Assembly (NCBI GenBank): GCA_036362985.1 | Contig: JAYGXS010000004.1 | Coordinates: 129,216 to 193,215 of the forward strand | From: Ligula intestinalis | Lineage: Eukaryota; Platyhelminthes; Cestoda; Diphyllobothriidea; Diphyllobothriidae | Reading direction: 5' to 3' | DNA: 64,000 nucleotides | Shown here: positions 36,801-48,800 of the stretch, in pieces | Numbering within the stretch: position 1 is the stretch's first letter | How the letters are laid out: the number at the start of each line of letters is the position of its first letter | Made by a program: the position numbers and the translations under genes | Notes under the pieces: model-generated | The model's database searches: none | Seen by the model: the letters and a program-made list of their open reading frames with translations, nothing else | Told to the model about the DNA's origin: nothing

Positions 36801-39800
36801 AATGAACAGAGTGTGTTAGGCGGAAACAGACGTCAAGGTAATTCTACCATCACTAAAACATCAATGCATACTGCTTGGCAGGCGCAGCGTCCACGCGTGC
36901 CTGCTACGCGCACGGCGCACCAGCATTTCTTAAAAAAAAAACAAATAGGCGCCACGGATTCCAACTAAACAGGGTGTCATAGAAGCCATATTTAGAAGGA
37001 GTTTTGCGTTGCCCGATTCCATGTCCTAAGAGGCGTGGATTGTCCCATCAGTTCACAGCCTTCCAAACGCCGCCGTTACTGCAACGTAATAGTTTAGGAG
37101 CGTGTCCGGTTGTCTATAACGTGCATTATAGGGCTGTGTCTGAAGAGCCCAACTCTAACTCTCTCTCTCTTCCAGGCATTAGTCCACTACCCAGGCCGGC
37201 CTGTAATCTGATGCTGGAATCGGGCTCAATTGGTTGACTTGACCCTGGTTAACTAAAGCTACCCATTAAACTCTACTCCAGAGACGGTGGCTATGTCCTC
37301 GGCGTACCAGCACAGATCCGGTATGCGCAGCCGTGTTTGTGGAAACTCTGAAGGTAGTGTGGAATAGAAACGCAGGTAGTCCGGGGTTGACTCGATTACG
37401 TCCCATTAAAAAATCTGGCGCGACGATTTAAAACGCTGATGTAATTTAACGTCCCATTTAAGACTCTCATGACCATGCCTTGTTTGCATTTATTCCTTCG
37501 TTGCAATTGGAGAGGATTCCATCGGGCGTGGCTCGCCCACATTCCAAATGGCTGTCTCGCCATTGCAAAATTTGACGGTAATTAATGCCTTAACTAGTAC
37601 ATTTTAAACGGAAGATGCACGCGGATACCTGCATAATTATATAGAAAGCTAGCTGCGTGATCAGGATCTGTCTTCCGAAAGAAGTGATGGTCTTCGAGCA
37701 TTTGTGCGGGTCGCGCCTCCTTTTGTCAAAGCAACTGAGAATGAAACGCTAATAGTGCCCCCCCCCCTTCCTAAATGATATCTTCTTAAATCGTTTTGCA
37801 AGCTTTATTTCTCACAAATCCGTGCGCGTCTTTGTGCGCTCATGTCTCGCATCGATTCCGCTCTAAATGCTTTCAGTGTCGTTGTTTAAAGACTTGTGAG
37901 TCATCCACCCTCTTGCTTCACCGCCACCGCGTTGGCGAGCATGAGTCCGATGCCAAATCACAGTAAAAATTCACAGAGCAGGAAATAATCAGTTTGTCAA
38001 GAGTCGTAAAGAAAGCATGCGCTCACAACCGGTTTCTACTTCAAACGCCGAACTGGCTCCCTCATAATCATTATCTATCCTCCAGAATTCTGCTCTCTTT
38101 TTTAGCTAATCCGCATACCCCGCTTTTGGTTTTTAGGCCTGGAGTATATTCTGAAGGTGTTTGGCAGACTCTCCGAGTCTGGGGGCAACCTGGCAGAGTA
38201 CGAGGCGGCCGCCTTCCTACCCTACCTCGTTATGAAGGTGGGGGACTCCAAGGACAACATTCGACGCGACATTCGGGCCATTTTCCGTCTTGTGGTTACT
38301 CTCTATCCACCTGCTCGGTTCTATCCCTTCCTCATTAACGGCCTCAAGTCCAAGGTGAACAAGGCACGGCAGGGTAAGGAGTCCCCTCCTGTACATCCTC
38401 TGCCTTTTAAACTGGATGGCACTGTTGCGGTAGAAAAAAGAGCAGTTTACTAAACGGTCTGATTTTCGGCTGCGCTCAGATTTCATCTGGTTCGGTTTTC
38501 CATAGTAGGCAAGGTGGTCTTGTGCAATCTGAAATCCATAGTCTGGGCTCGGTGTGGTTCAACTAAGACTAAGTGCAGGCTTCTTCCTTGTCCTTAAATT
38601 CCACCGAAATGACTCTTCGTGAATCGCTAGACGTGGGTACTCTTAGTTTTTGTTAAACTCTTCAGTAGTATTCGTAGAATAGAGTATTTGTGTGAAATTT
38701 TGGTATTCTAAGGCACTTTAGAAATTACCAGCATCCCTAAACTGTGACTGATAGGGGCCACCTGTGATTCGATTATTGCCTCTGATATACTCACCATCGT
38801 CAGCCAATCTTACGCCAGAGATTTGATTGAAGACTATGAATTAACAGAAGGTCTAGTAAGCGTTTCACCACCGAGCCAGTGACTTATTCCGTCAATTTCT
38901 ATCAGGAATACTAATTAGTGTGTTCGTGGCGTTCAACGAGACTGTCATATTAGGAGGCACGCCCATTCCTTTGCGCCTTGCAGATAGTCAAACGTTTGGA
39001 ATGTTTCCACACTGCCTCTGCACTATTTATGCCACTACTTGTGAGTGAGTTAGCTTCGGGCGCGAAAGCACAACGGGGGGAGTATATTTCGTAGCACAAA
39101 TACATTGATGAGCACCCGTTTCTGCGTAAATCAGTTTACCTAAGGTCTCTGTGCATTGGCACCGAAGGCATTCACCTCGAGTTTCTTCTTTGTTCTGTCG
39201 GTATTGATTGCTTTTTTTAATCAACTTAATACCTGAAAATTCTTCTTGTGTCTCTGAAGCTAGTGGACTTATCGACCGGTAGCCTTTGATACCAAGATTT
39301 GGGTGCTTTCAATGCCTTGTTTTCCTTCAAGCAGCATTTGATTATGTTTCGCTTTCTGCCGCGAACAGTGTCGCCACAGGCAGATGGCAACTGTTTGAAG
39401 TCAATGTGGGTTTCGTAAAACGGTTTAATTTACTACGCAAGTTGAAAGCGTACGCAAGTGAAGCTCTTCGCTTCAGATTTCCCCCTAGCGCAGTCAATTC
39501 ACCGTATTTCCTAGGATTAGGCAGAAAATGTCCCTGCATCGATTGGTTTACTGTAATTTTGGAAAAGAATGCAAAGTTCGGGAGCATGCCATGCATTTGT
39601 TTGTGCTCGGCCACGTCAGGAAAAAATATATTTGCCCTACAAACTCCGGGTAATGTAATATTATCGCCTAAGTATACTGCAAGGGGTAACCTGGTATTCG
39701 TAGTCCTTAGCAGACTTAAAAAGCCGCTAATAGCTTGGCGAATGCTGCCAACTTAGGGCATGGTGGTCGATTTCCACACTGCTTAAAGCGGTATCCTTTT

Positions 39801-42800
39801 TTTACCAAGTGTCCTCATCCTGTATGCCACTAGTTTCCTAGACAGTGACGTTAAAATGTTTTGTGTTTTGTTTTTTACTGACTAATCGCCATCCTTTTCC
39901 TCCCTCATCTGACGCCTTCATTGGTACCGTGCTCTTCTGAATTTGTCGTTTTCCTCCCACGGTTTAGAGTGCCTCGAAGAGATTGGCTGTCTGATTGACC
40001 AGTTTGGTCTCAACGTCTGCCAACCCTCTCCCGCGGCTTCGCTTAAGGTGCTCGCCGGACAGATTAGTGATCGGGACAGCGGTGTGCGCACTGCTGCCCT
40101 CAACTCTCTTGTGGCCGCATATGCCATCGTGGGAGAACCCCTCTGGAAAATGCTTGGTGAAGTGAGTTTCCTGTCTTGCGCTTTCAACCGCTTCTTACTG
40201 TAATTCCACTTTTAACTGATGTGAGAAGCATTCGCGCATGGATTTTGTTAGACATTCGTTCCCCTCTACTCCCCGCGGATTTTAGATGCCTGAAAAGGAT
40301 CGTTCAATGCTGGAGGAACGTATCAAGCGCTCTGGCCGCCCGTCAACCGCCGCCTCAAACGCCACCTCTAAACGCTCCGCCTCTGAACGTCCGACAGCCA
40401 GTCGCAGGTAACTCCAACTCCCTCTCTCTCTCTATACCTTGTAATGCCTAACCTTGAATTAGAATGAAGGTCTCTGTGAAACAACCGGTTTCACGGATCG
40501 GTCGTTTTCTGCACTTTGTAATCACGATGGTATAACTGACGATCTCGTTCAGCGATATTTACCAATAATTGTTGAGATTCATGTTTTGCGCATACTTCGT
40601 TTTCACGGTGTTAGGAACTAAGAATAACTACTTCGTGTGTTTAAGAAAAAGGTGGCGGTGTAGCTAATTCGTGTTGGCTTAATATGTGTGTGGGGAAAAA
40701 CGAACACGTGCGCGGGACTCGTAATCCTGAACATAGATCGCTTAACCACTTGCTTCGAAGGTTCTACCATTTTCTTCGAAGGGTACCTATCTTAAGACTG
40801 CGTAAATTAGATTCTGTGCTAATTTGCTTTGCTGTACTTCAGCTCACAAGCAGTTTTCTGTTCCTTTTCTTCGATACAATGGTGGTCTTTCTGCGACCTG
40901 CGACGAGTTACCGTCTGATTAAAGTCCCAGTCCGTGCATTTTTGTCTACTGTAGGCTTTAGTCATTAGCAGCTCTGTCGTTTCTTCGTGACTCGTCATCT
41001 GTAGGCCTTTGCTGTGCATGTGGGCTGTATAGCTGAAGCTGTTGACGTAGGTGATTGATACTTGGTGACTGTGAATCATAACTTTCCAGTTGCCCAACAA
41101 TTAATTTGACCATGGAGCCCTGATTGAGCAGGAATTATTTCCTGCAGTGCACGGGCCCAAAAATGCCTACCCTAGTTTCTCCTTCCGTATTGTGCCAAAC
41201 GACAGTAACCTTAATCGATTATGGACGGCATTTTCCAAGTCGCTGCAACTTGTGATCATCTGTTGAGCGCATTGTCGTGGCGTGTTCTGTGACTGCTTGC
41301 CGTTTTCACAGCTATCTTTCAGTGATGGCCCTTTTAATATCAGCTAGTTGTGGATGCGCCACAGTTTGTCTCACAGGCAGACTGACTATTCAGAGCTCCT
41401 ATCCTCCTAAGTTGAGAGATCGCTGATTTAGTCTCTTGAAAACGGGAACTGGGCAAACTGCTTTTCTCTATGCAGCTCCTATTTTGGTCTTCGATCCCGG
41501 GCTTGCATCTTGACGAAGTTGTTTAATCACTACTTCTTTTCTAAGAAAAGCCCTAGAATGCCAAGCTCCCCTCGAACTCTGTTAGCAATCGCATCTCTGT
41601 GATCGATACATTTGTCCAGGTAATTTGGGTTCCCGGCTGGATCTTCTCCGACTTCCTCGTGGACACCTGTGTCACAAATGACCCCAGTGATTATCCCGTA
41701 GTTCCGATTTAGTAATGTAATTGACCGATTACTCAGAATAATTCATGGACAATTAATTTTTCTAATGCCACAGCCCTTGTGTGCATTGAAAATGTACTTC
41801 GCCAAAGCTGTTCCTGCAGACAGTGTTACTGCTCCATGTTTTCTTTTGGAGATACTTCTGTCATAAAAAAAGGCAACGTGGGGTTCTTTTACCTTCTGTT
41901 CCTTTCTGTGCTCTCTCACTTGCTCGGAACTTACGACAGCAGATTTAATTTAAGCAGGCTTTTGCCTCGCTCTGTATACCATTATCGTGCTCGTCGTGCT
42001 CCCAAAGCAGGCCATACGCCAGGTTCGCCGAATAAACGCGACGAGCAGATCAGGCCATGACCGACGTTATGGGGGATGTATACTCATACCTGGGGGGGGG
42101 GGGGGATTGATAGCTCACTTCGGCGCAGGTTAACGCCGCCCTCGGTCTGATTGGCACTGGGTCCAGAGGAATGAGGGAGGAGAGAGTGCGGTAGATGCTG
42201 CACATGTATGGTATTGCTATAAACTATGTCACGTGCAAGTCGCAGTCTCTTGGGCTGCCCTGCCGCGGAGCACACTTCGGAATCCCTAGTCTGATACTCA
42301 TTCAGTACTAGTTTGCAGTGGTGGTTAGGGACACATGGACCGACTCCAAAAGTGCATTCTCCTTTTTTTCGTTTTGTGTAGGGAAACCGCGGATTTGAGG
42401 CAAACTAATGGTCATGGTCCGCAGGGTCAGCAACCCTACCTGGATGCCCTCCGACCGGCCGCAGGCACAAATCAGCCAGCTTCCGTGCACTCGATCGCTT
42501 ATGCCAAGGCACAGAATCTCCTCAGCGAACTGGGTGACCTCAATCCTGAGCACGCAGCCGAGATCCCCAGTCTGCTGGAATTTGACAAGGACATCAACGA
42601 AATCTTTAAGCCCTTTGAGGTGCCCGAACTAAAGTGAGTTGAGTTTTGCCTGTCTGCCGGAATTTTTCAGCATGATTAATTTGGCTCAAACTTTGCCGCT
42701 ATGAGTAGCCCGTCCGTCGACCCTTTGGCCACTGAGCAGGCTACACTAACGATAACAGTTTTCTGCAGAACGTTCGGTGTGAGCGGTAATTGCACTTCGA

Positions 42801-45800
42801 CTCCCATTAATACTGCATCTGTCTGGACACCCTATTAGGAATTCCCTCCCCCCCCCCCCCGTAATACCGGTGGTATTGCGTTGAATTATAGGAGGGATGA
42901 ATATTCCCGTGTCTTAACACTGACCTTTGTATTAGCGTCTACTCCAAACTAACCTTAACCCGAGTTTTCTGTGAAGCCATGTGTATTACAGGCAATTCCT
43001 CCTCCAACATTCTGCTGCCGGCGCCATATGCGTAATCCCTAACCTTAGATGGTTTTACAGCCAAACATCCTGTGTTGAATTGTCCGCCTTTTAGTGTAAA
43101 TGATAAGTTAAAGGCAGCTGTACATTAAAAACTGATTACGGGTTATAATGGTTAGATGATGACTGATCGTTAGTACTGTTTAAGGGCGAAACAGACGGAC
43201 CCTTACATCTAACGAATAAAAATTCGTGCTCCAGTTGCGGCAGTGCTATGTAGGCGCTGAGGATGGAGATGGCTGGCTGGCTAGTCAGGCAGGCAAGTAG
43301 CCCTTGTTGGATCCGGAACCCCGCCAATTGGGCCTCAATCCCGGCGGCGAGGAGGAGGAGAAGGAGGAGTCGGAGCAGCACAGTCAGGAGGGGCTGCTCT
43401 GTCATAAAAAAAGCAGATTGAGAGGAGAAGAGATGGATCCACCATAGGGAGGTTTGGTGTAGCAGACCTTGGCCGCCCTGAGGACGGGTGGGAACGCGGT
43501 CGAAGACGCGTCTGCTGCTGGCTGGCTAGTAGCCCTTGTTGGCTAAGGAGCCCCGCCGGATGGTCCTAAATCCCGATGGCGAGGAGAAGTCGGGGCAGCA
43601 TATTCGGAAGGGGCTGCTCCATCATCAAAACACAGATGGTAGGAGGGTGAGGGCGGGTGGGAAGGCGACGAAGACGCGTCTGCTGTGGTTCCCCTCTGAG
43701 AATGGAGATCTATAAGATCGGCGCCCAAGATGTGCTTAACAACTAAACCTTGTTATCATTATCGCAAAATTCGCCTATGGCACTGTGACATGACTACTGG
43801 TAACCATCCTTGAATAAGTTTGCTTGTTATCACAGCTTGCAGTTCGGTTCTTACGCAAAAGAGCTGGGAGAGTCAACAAACAAGTGGAGTAAATGTTGGG
43901 AAGGGCTCTACCGGTAGTCACTGAAAATGTTTTAGTTCGAGAACTACGATCCACACGACAACTTCTGCGGGAACCGACGCGCTCGGTAACCTAGTCCAGT
44001 GGTGTGAGCTGATTACAGGCGACCTGAACTATTCAGCCGAACAGTCTTGCATGTACAAACGTCCCGCAGTCTCGGTCTGGTGGCGCATAATCTGCGTGCC
44101 TGTTGTCTGTTCGACACCACAGTTAAGATCCCGAGCTCGTCTGCCGCCCTACACTGTCTGTGTTCAGACCAGTCAATGGCTGTTTGGTTTGCAAAGTGGT
44201 ACTTAAGCTGGTCTCTCATTTTACTCCACGTACCTGTCTGAACGGCCAAGAAAAGACACGACCCGATCTCCACGCACGGTTCTACTGTTCAGGCGTGGCT
44301 GGAGTAGGACGCCTATCAAATGCACGCATGAGTCAGCAAGCAACACGCCACCGCTGCGTGATCTCTACACCCGACCTGCGCTTTATACGTTCCTTCAGCA
44401 TTTAATAATTCTTTTCAGGCGGCTTAAATCCTGAGAGGGGAACGAATGTCGTGCAGAATCTACAAGCGAGTGTTTTCCACTGGAGTTCGACGTGGAAGTA
44501 CAGCAATTAGGCCGCCATAGCAGTTGAAGGCGTGAGACAGGAAACTCACTTCAGGGAGCATTTTCCAGAAGGGTTCTCCCGCGATGGCATAAGCCGCCAC
44601 AGGGGAGTTGAGGGCAGACGTTATCACAGTGTCTGTTTTTTCGGTTATCGCCTTGGGCGCGTGGCAGACCTAAGCGCAACCCATTCTTCTGCCAAGCTTT
44701 GTCGGTGCGTGGGCGTTAAATAGTATACCCCTGTGATTCAGCAATTTTTTCCTTACGGGCATCTCGTTTGAAAATTGCCGCATTTTCTGCACTTCTGGGC
44801 GCAATGTCAATGAAAAGTTTATTTTTGAACTTTCTTCATCTATAAAGCGCACCGGATTATAAGAAGCATTAAGGAAAAAAACAGCTAGATAAGTCAGTCA
44901 GTTAGTCAAACTTTATTGAACGCATTCACAATTACAACGCGGCACCGTGTACCACACAAAATCGCTTCGATGTCAGTAACCAGAATTAATCGATTTATGA
45001 GGCGCATTGTTGTTTTTGAGAAAATTAAAGGCTCTTAAGTGCCCCTTTTGGTTCGGAAAGTACGCTCCATCTATTTTGCCCACTCAACTGCTGAAGGCAG
45101 TGGAGTGAGCTGAGTTTGTGATGTTAGTCATTTAACCACCTTTGCTTTACAGTAGAGGATCCGAGAGGAGTCTACGCGCAATTAATGGAAAGGTCAGTCA
45201 GGTAATGTGCTACAATCAAAAACGTCCTACATACCATGCCATAAGGACCACAGATTTACAGTTATTGACGATGGATTCTGTACACAGTTACTGCAGAATT
45301 GGAGCACTTGCTAGAGAACAGTATCATTGATCAACCTTCCCTGCATACGCCGCACAGGTTTTCGTGACTGTGCTCTTCAGGAATCTAAGTGGAAACCTGA
45401 GCTTTGGTGTTGGTAATCAACTGGGATCGAATTCTACTTTGAAAAACGATCGTTCTCTCCCAGTACAATTTTGTAACATCTAACAACCAAAAGATCTCAC
45501 CCACCTATAGACCTTGTAAAAGTTTTTTTATTAGAAGTTGTGGGATAATGGTAGGAGCTACAGACTATTCATATTCACAAGGCTTTATTAAGTATTCCCT
45601 TCCCCCCCCCCTAACTGTGAAATTTAAACTATCTCACGCAGGTTATGGACGCAGTGCTCGAGTACGTGGCCGATATTTTCGAAGTTTTTAGAGCAGAAAT
45701 GCGATCGCTGGAAAGCGTGGGCAAGGCCGTCTAACATCTTAGCAAATAAATGTGTATTGTAGTGCATTTTTGCAGAAATAGGTTTATTACTTTATGTTCA

Positions 45801-48800
45801 TAGTTAAGGCTGGTGGACTAGCGCCGAAACATATCTTGGAACATTAAAACTCCGCGGACAAGCTCTTTAAGATTATTGTGAATTACCGATTGCCGGACTT
45901 AAGGTCATGTCGTCTGATGAGACATTGACTGAATTCTCAGAGGGGCTCTGTGCCGTTTTGAAGGTCTTAAATAGGTGGCAGGACCTGGCCTGACTGACTT
46001 ATATTACAATATTGCTCCGCTAGTGTGAAGCTGTGATCGTCTAAGCAATGCGCTGTCGTGGGTGAATAAGGTTGCCAAGTCACTCGGAGCCCACCTATCA
46101 TGGTAGGGAGAACCACTGTATTCCCGTAGAAATATTTCTCACCCTCCAGCTGTTCACTCGCAATACGAATGGGAATTTCACTCAAAAGTGTCTGCTTGTC
46201 CGCGACTTCCACTTTTTACTGTCATCTATAAAAGTTGCTATTGCGTTCCATTACGCTTTTGCGGAATGATGTCAATTTCTGGGATCCAAATGGCTTCTTT
46301 TTAATTGGAAGGATACGTTTCATCTCGGCATGCTGAGGGTTATCATATGCGGCTGCACTTTCTGTATAAAACCTCAACTGTGTCGGCGTCTATTGCATCT
46401 TCATAAACAACTCCCCCCGCCTCAAAAAAATAAGCATGGATATCTTATTTCCCTACGCTCCCAACTTAGATACTAGATAGGGTTCGATTTCGTTGTTTGC
46501 CGACCGCATGAGGCGACCTTTACTCATACCCTCACCTGAAATGTCTCAGTCCTAGTGTCGTTAGGCCTCGGGATGCAAATCGCCTTACGGGTTTTATGTG
46601 TAATCATGGGCCTGCAAAACTTAAGTTGGTGACTTTTTCTCAACTTCAATCTCTCTGTTTCTGTCACTCTTCGGGTCCTGTTTCCGCCTGGCTAGCGCCT
46701 CCTACATACATGGAGAATGTCCTCTCCTGTATTTACCATTCTGCTCTTTTTGTAACTCTCGTATAGGTGTATTGCCAAGTAAGTTTCGACTTTTGCTGGT
46801 TTGGCGCTGTTTTCAGTAGTTGCTGATGCCGCCGCCGCCGTTTTGCTCGTTTGTGCCAAATTTCTTCGTTCACCAATTTGCAGTCTTTTTGCTGCTAGCC
46901 ATGCACAGAGTCACGTATTCGTTGTTGTTAGTTTATTATGGTTCCTTTCCCTTTTCTCCTTCGTTCTCCTCCTCCTTCCATATCTTCTGGACCTTCCTCC
47001 CTACTACTGCCCTATCTTCTCCCTTCATACTTTGCTTATACCTAGCCCTTTTACTGCTGATACCTCGACTTTGTCTTCTTTCACCTGTCCCCCCCCCCCC
47101 CATCTTCTCCACCATCCCCTGCTCCTCTTCCACCTCCTCCTTTCCACTCCCCTTATTATTCTCCTTCGGCCATGCCCTCTCATCGGCGTCCGTCTTTAGT
47201 ATTATCGCCCCACTCCTTCTCCTCCGTCCCCCTGCCCTGGTATCTTCTTCACCCTCTACCTCCATTCTCTACAGCTATCCTCTCTTTTCACCCTTGCTCT
47301 CCTTGTACTTCGCCCTTTCCCGCATCAACCCACTCCTGGCCCTTTCACTGCCCTTACTTCTCTCTCTCTCGTTCTTTTATTAAATCCCTCCTCCAACCCC
47401 TCCACCTGGTTTAATTGTTCTCTTTCAGCCATGCCCTATCAACTTCTTATCGAAGTACCTGAGCACCTCTTTTCTCCAGTCCCCCTTGGATATTATTACT
47501 CATGATGAGGACGACGACCCCGTCTTGTTATTTATCTCAGTGACATATTTATCACCACTTTTGAACTTCATGTGTTTTGGAGTTTGCTGTTGAAAATCCC
47601 GAGACATAACGGAGCGCCATCTTATAGTCCTTAAAGCAGGTGGGTTGTGTAACTGCGTCCGGATAATCTACTGGTCATGACCGCCGGGCCACAGGCCTCC
47701 CGTCGCTCTGTGTTTAGCCATACCTTCCGTGTACATTGCTAACTCACGAATGAAAAGGTATATGCGAGCCCTAGGTTCTTGTTCCAAAGAGAATGAAGTT
47801 ACGATCAGTAAGGAAATATTTTGTTTGTCTGAGCTTTCGGCTTCGTACAAGAGGCTATCTTCAGAGCCAATGCATGTGCAACAAGAATTGACGTGCTTTT
47901 TTCGTTCAGCTACGAGAAGACGGAGATGGGTTGGTTTTCATTCGTGGTCAGGTTTAGTCAAAGCCCATGGCGTGCGTCCTCGCTTGAGTACTGGACGGCG
48001 CTTCTCGGCCGCTCGAACGAAGCACCTCCTAGTAGGAGGGTATATCTTTATTTATGTTGAGAAAGTTGAAATCAAACATTCAGCCCTCCAACCATTACCT
48101 CTCAGTCTTATTTCCGGCCCGCTTCATTATCCCCGCGCCCGTGAAGTTTCGCTTCGTGTCCTTGCTGCAGGGTGTTGAAAGCAATCTGGGACAGTAGGTC
48201 GCCTCTCTGCACTGCCTGTCTGCCCTGTGTGGTGGCGAAAACAGTCGCGACGTAGTACTTGATAAATGACACCAGACTGCTCGCCTAAGTCCAGTTGTTC
48301 CCTTGTTTGCATGATTTGAGAACGCATACTAGTTGTCGGACAATGGGTGATGCCCACGCCGAGCTCTGCATCGCTAACTTTCATTGCTTCTGACACATTA
48401 TTTATGTACGATAGAGGGTGCCAGAGTGTTGATGACTCTCCTCCGTTTGTTCCCTGTAGACGCGTACGGAGGCAACGGCTGAAGAAACTGTTCGGATTTC
48501 GATCCCTGGCCAGCTGGTCTCGAAGGTGCCGTAGTTCTCGCATTCTTCCCTCAGATTCACTACAGGGTGCTTTACGTTCCGAAACGGTGCTCTGATAAAG
48601 CCTCCTTTGTGCCCCATTGGGTGGTTGCTAAGATAGTTAAGGGCCTGAGTTGTGTTAGTAGCCTATGGTGCTGAGTTCTCTATTGGATCTGCATGTGACG
48701 AGGACGTCAAGAAAGGCAACTATTCCGCGCTCTCTTCATCCCTTTTGAATTGAATGTCAGTGAACTTGTCTCTGAGCAGGTCTTGCAAATCTGCTGCAGT

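Noticed and set aside
39286..39756. 156-codon plus-strand frame in intron 18
   Set aside because: No recognised domain, no splice-compatible boundaries, and the CKAP5 phase across exons 18-19 is complete without it.
40985..41015. CAGATGACGAG..GAAACGAC on minus as a hammerhead
   Set aside because: The first box is CAGATGA, stem II does not pair convincingly and no related copy was found.
45905..45945. CTGATGAGACATTGACTGAATTC as a hammerhead
   Set aside because: GAAT instead of GAAA and no stem I or III pairing.
46820..47383. 187-codon hydrophobic open frame
   Set aside because: It lies in the pyrimidine-rich block; Ser/Leu/Pro/Phe content follows from composition and a second overlapping frame looks the same.
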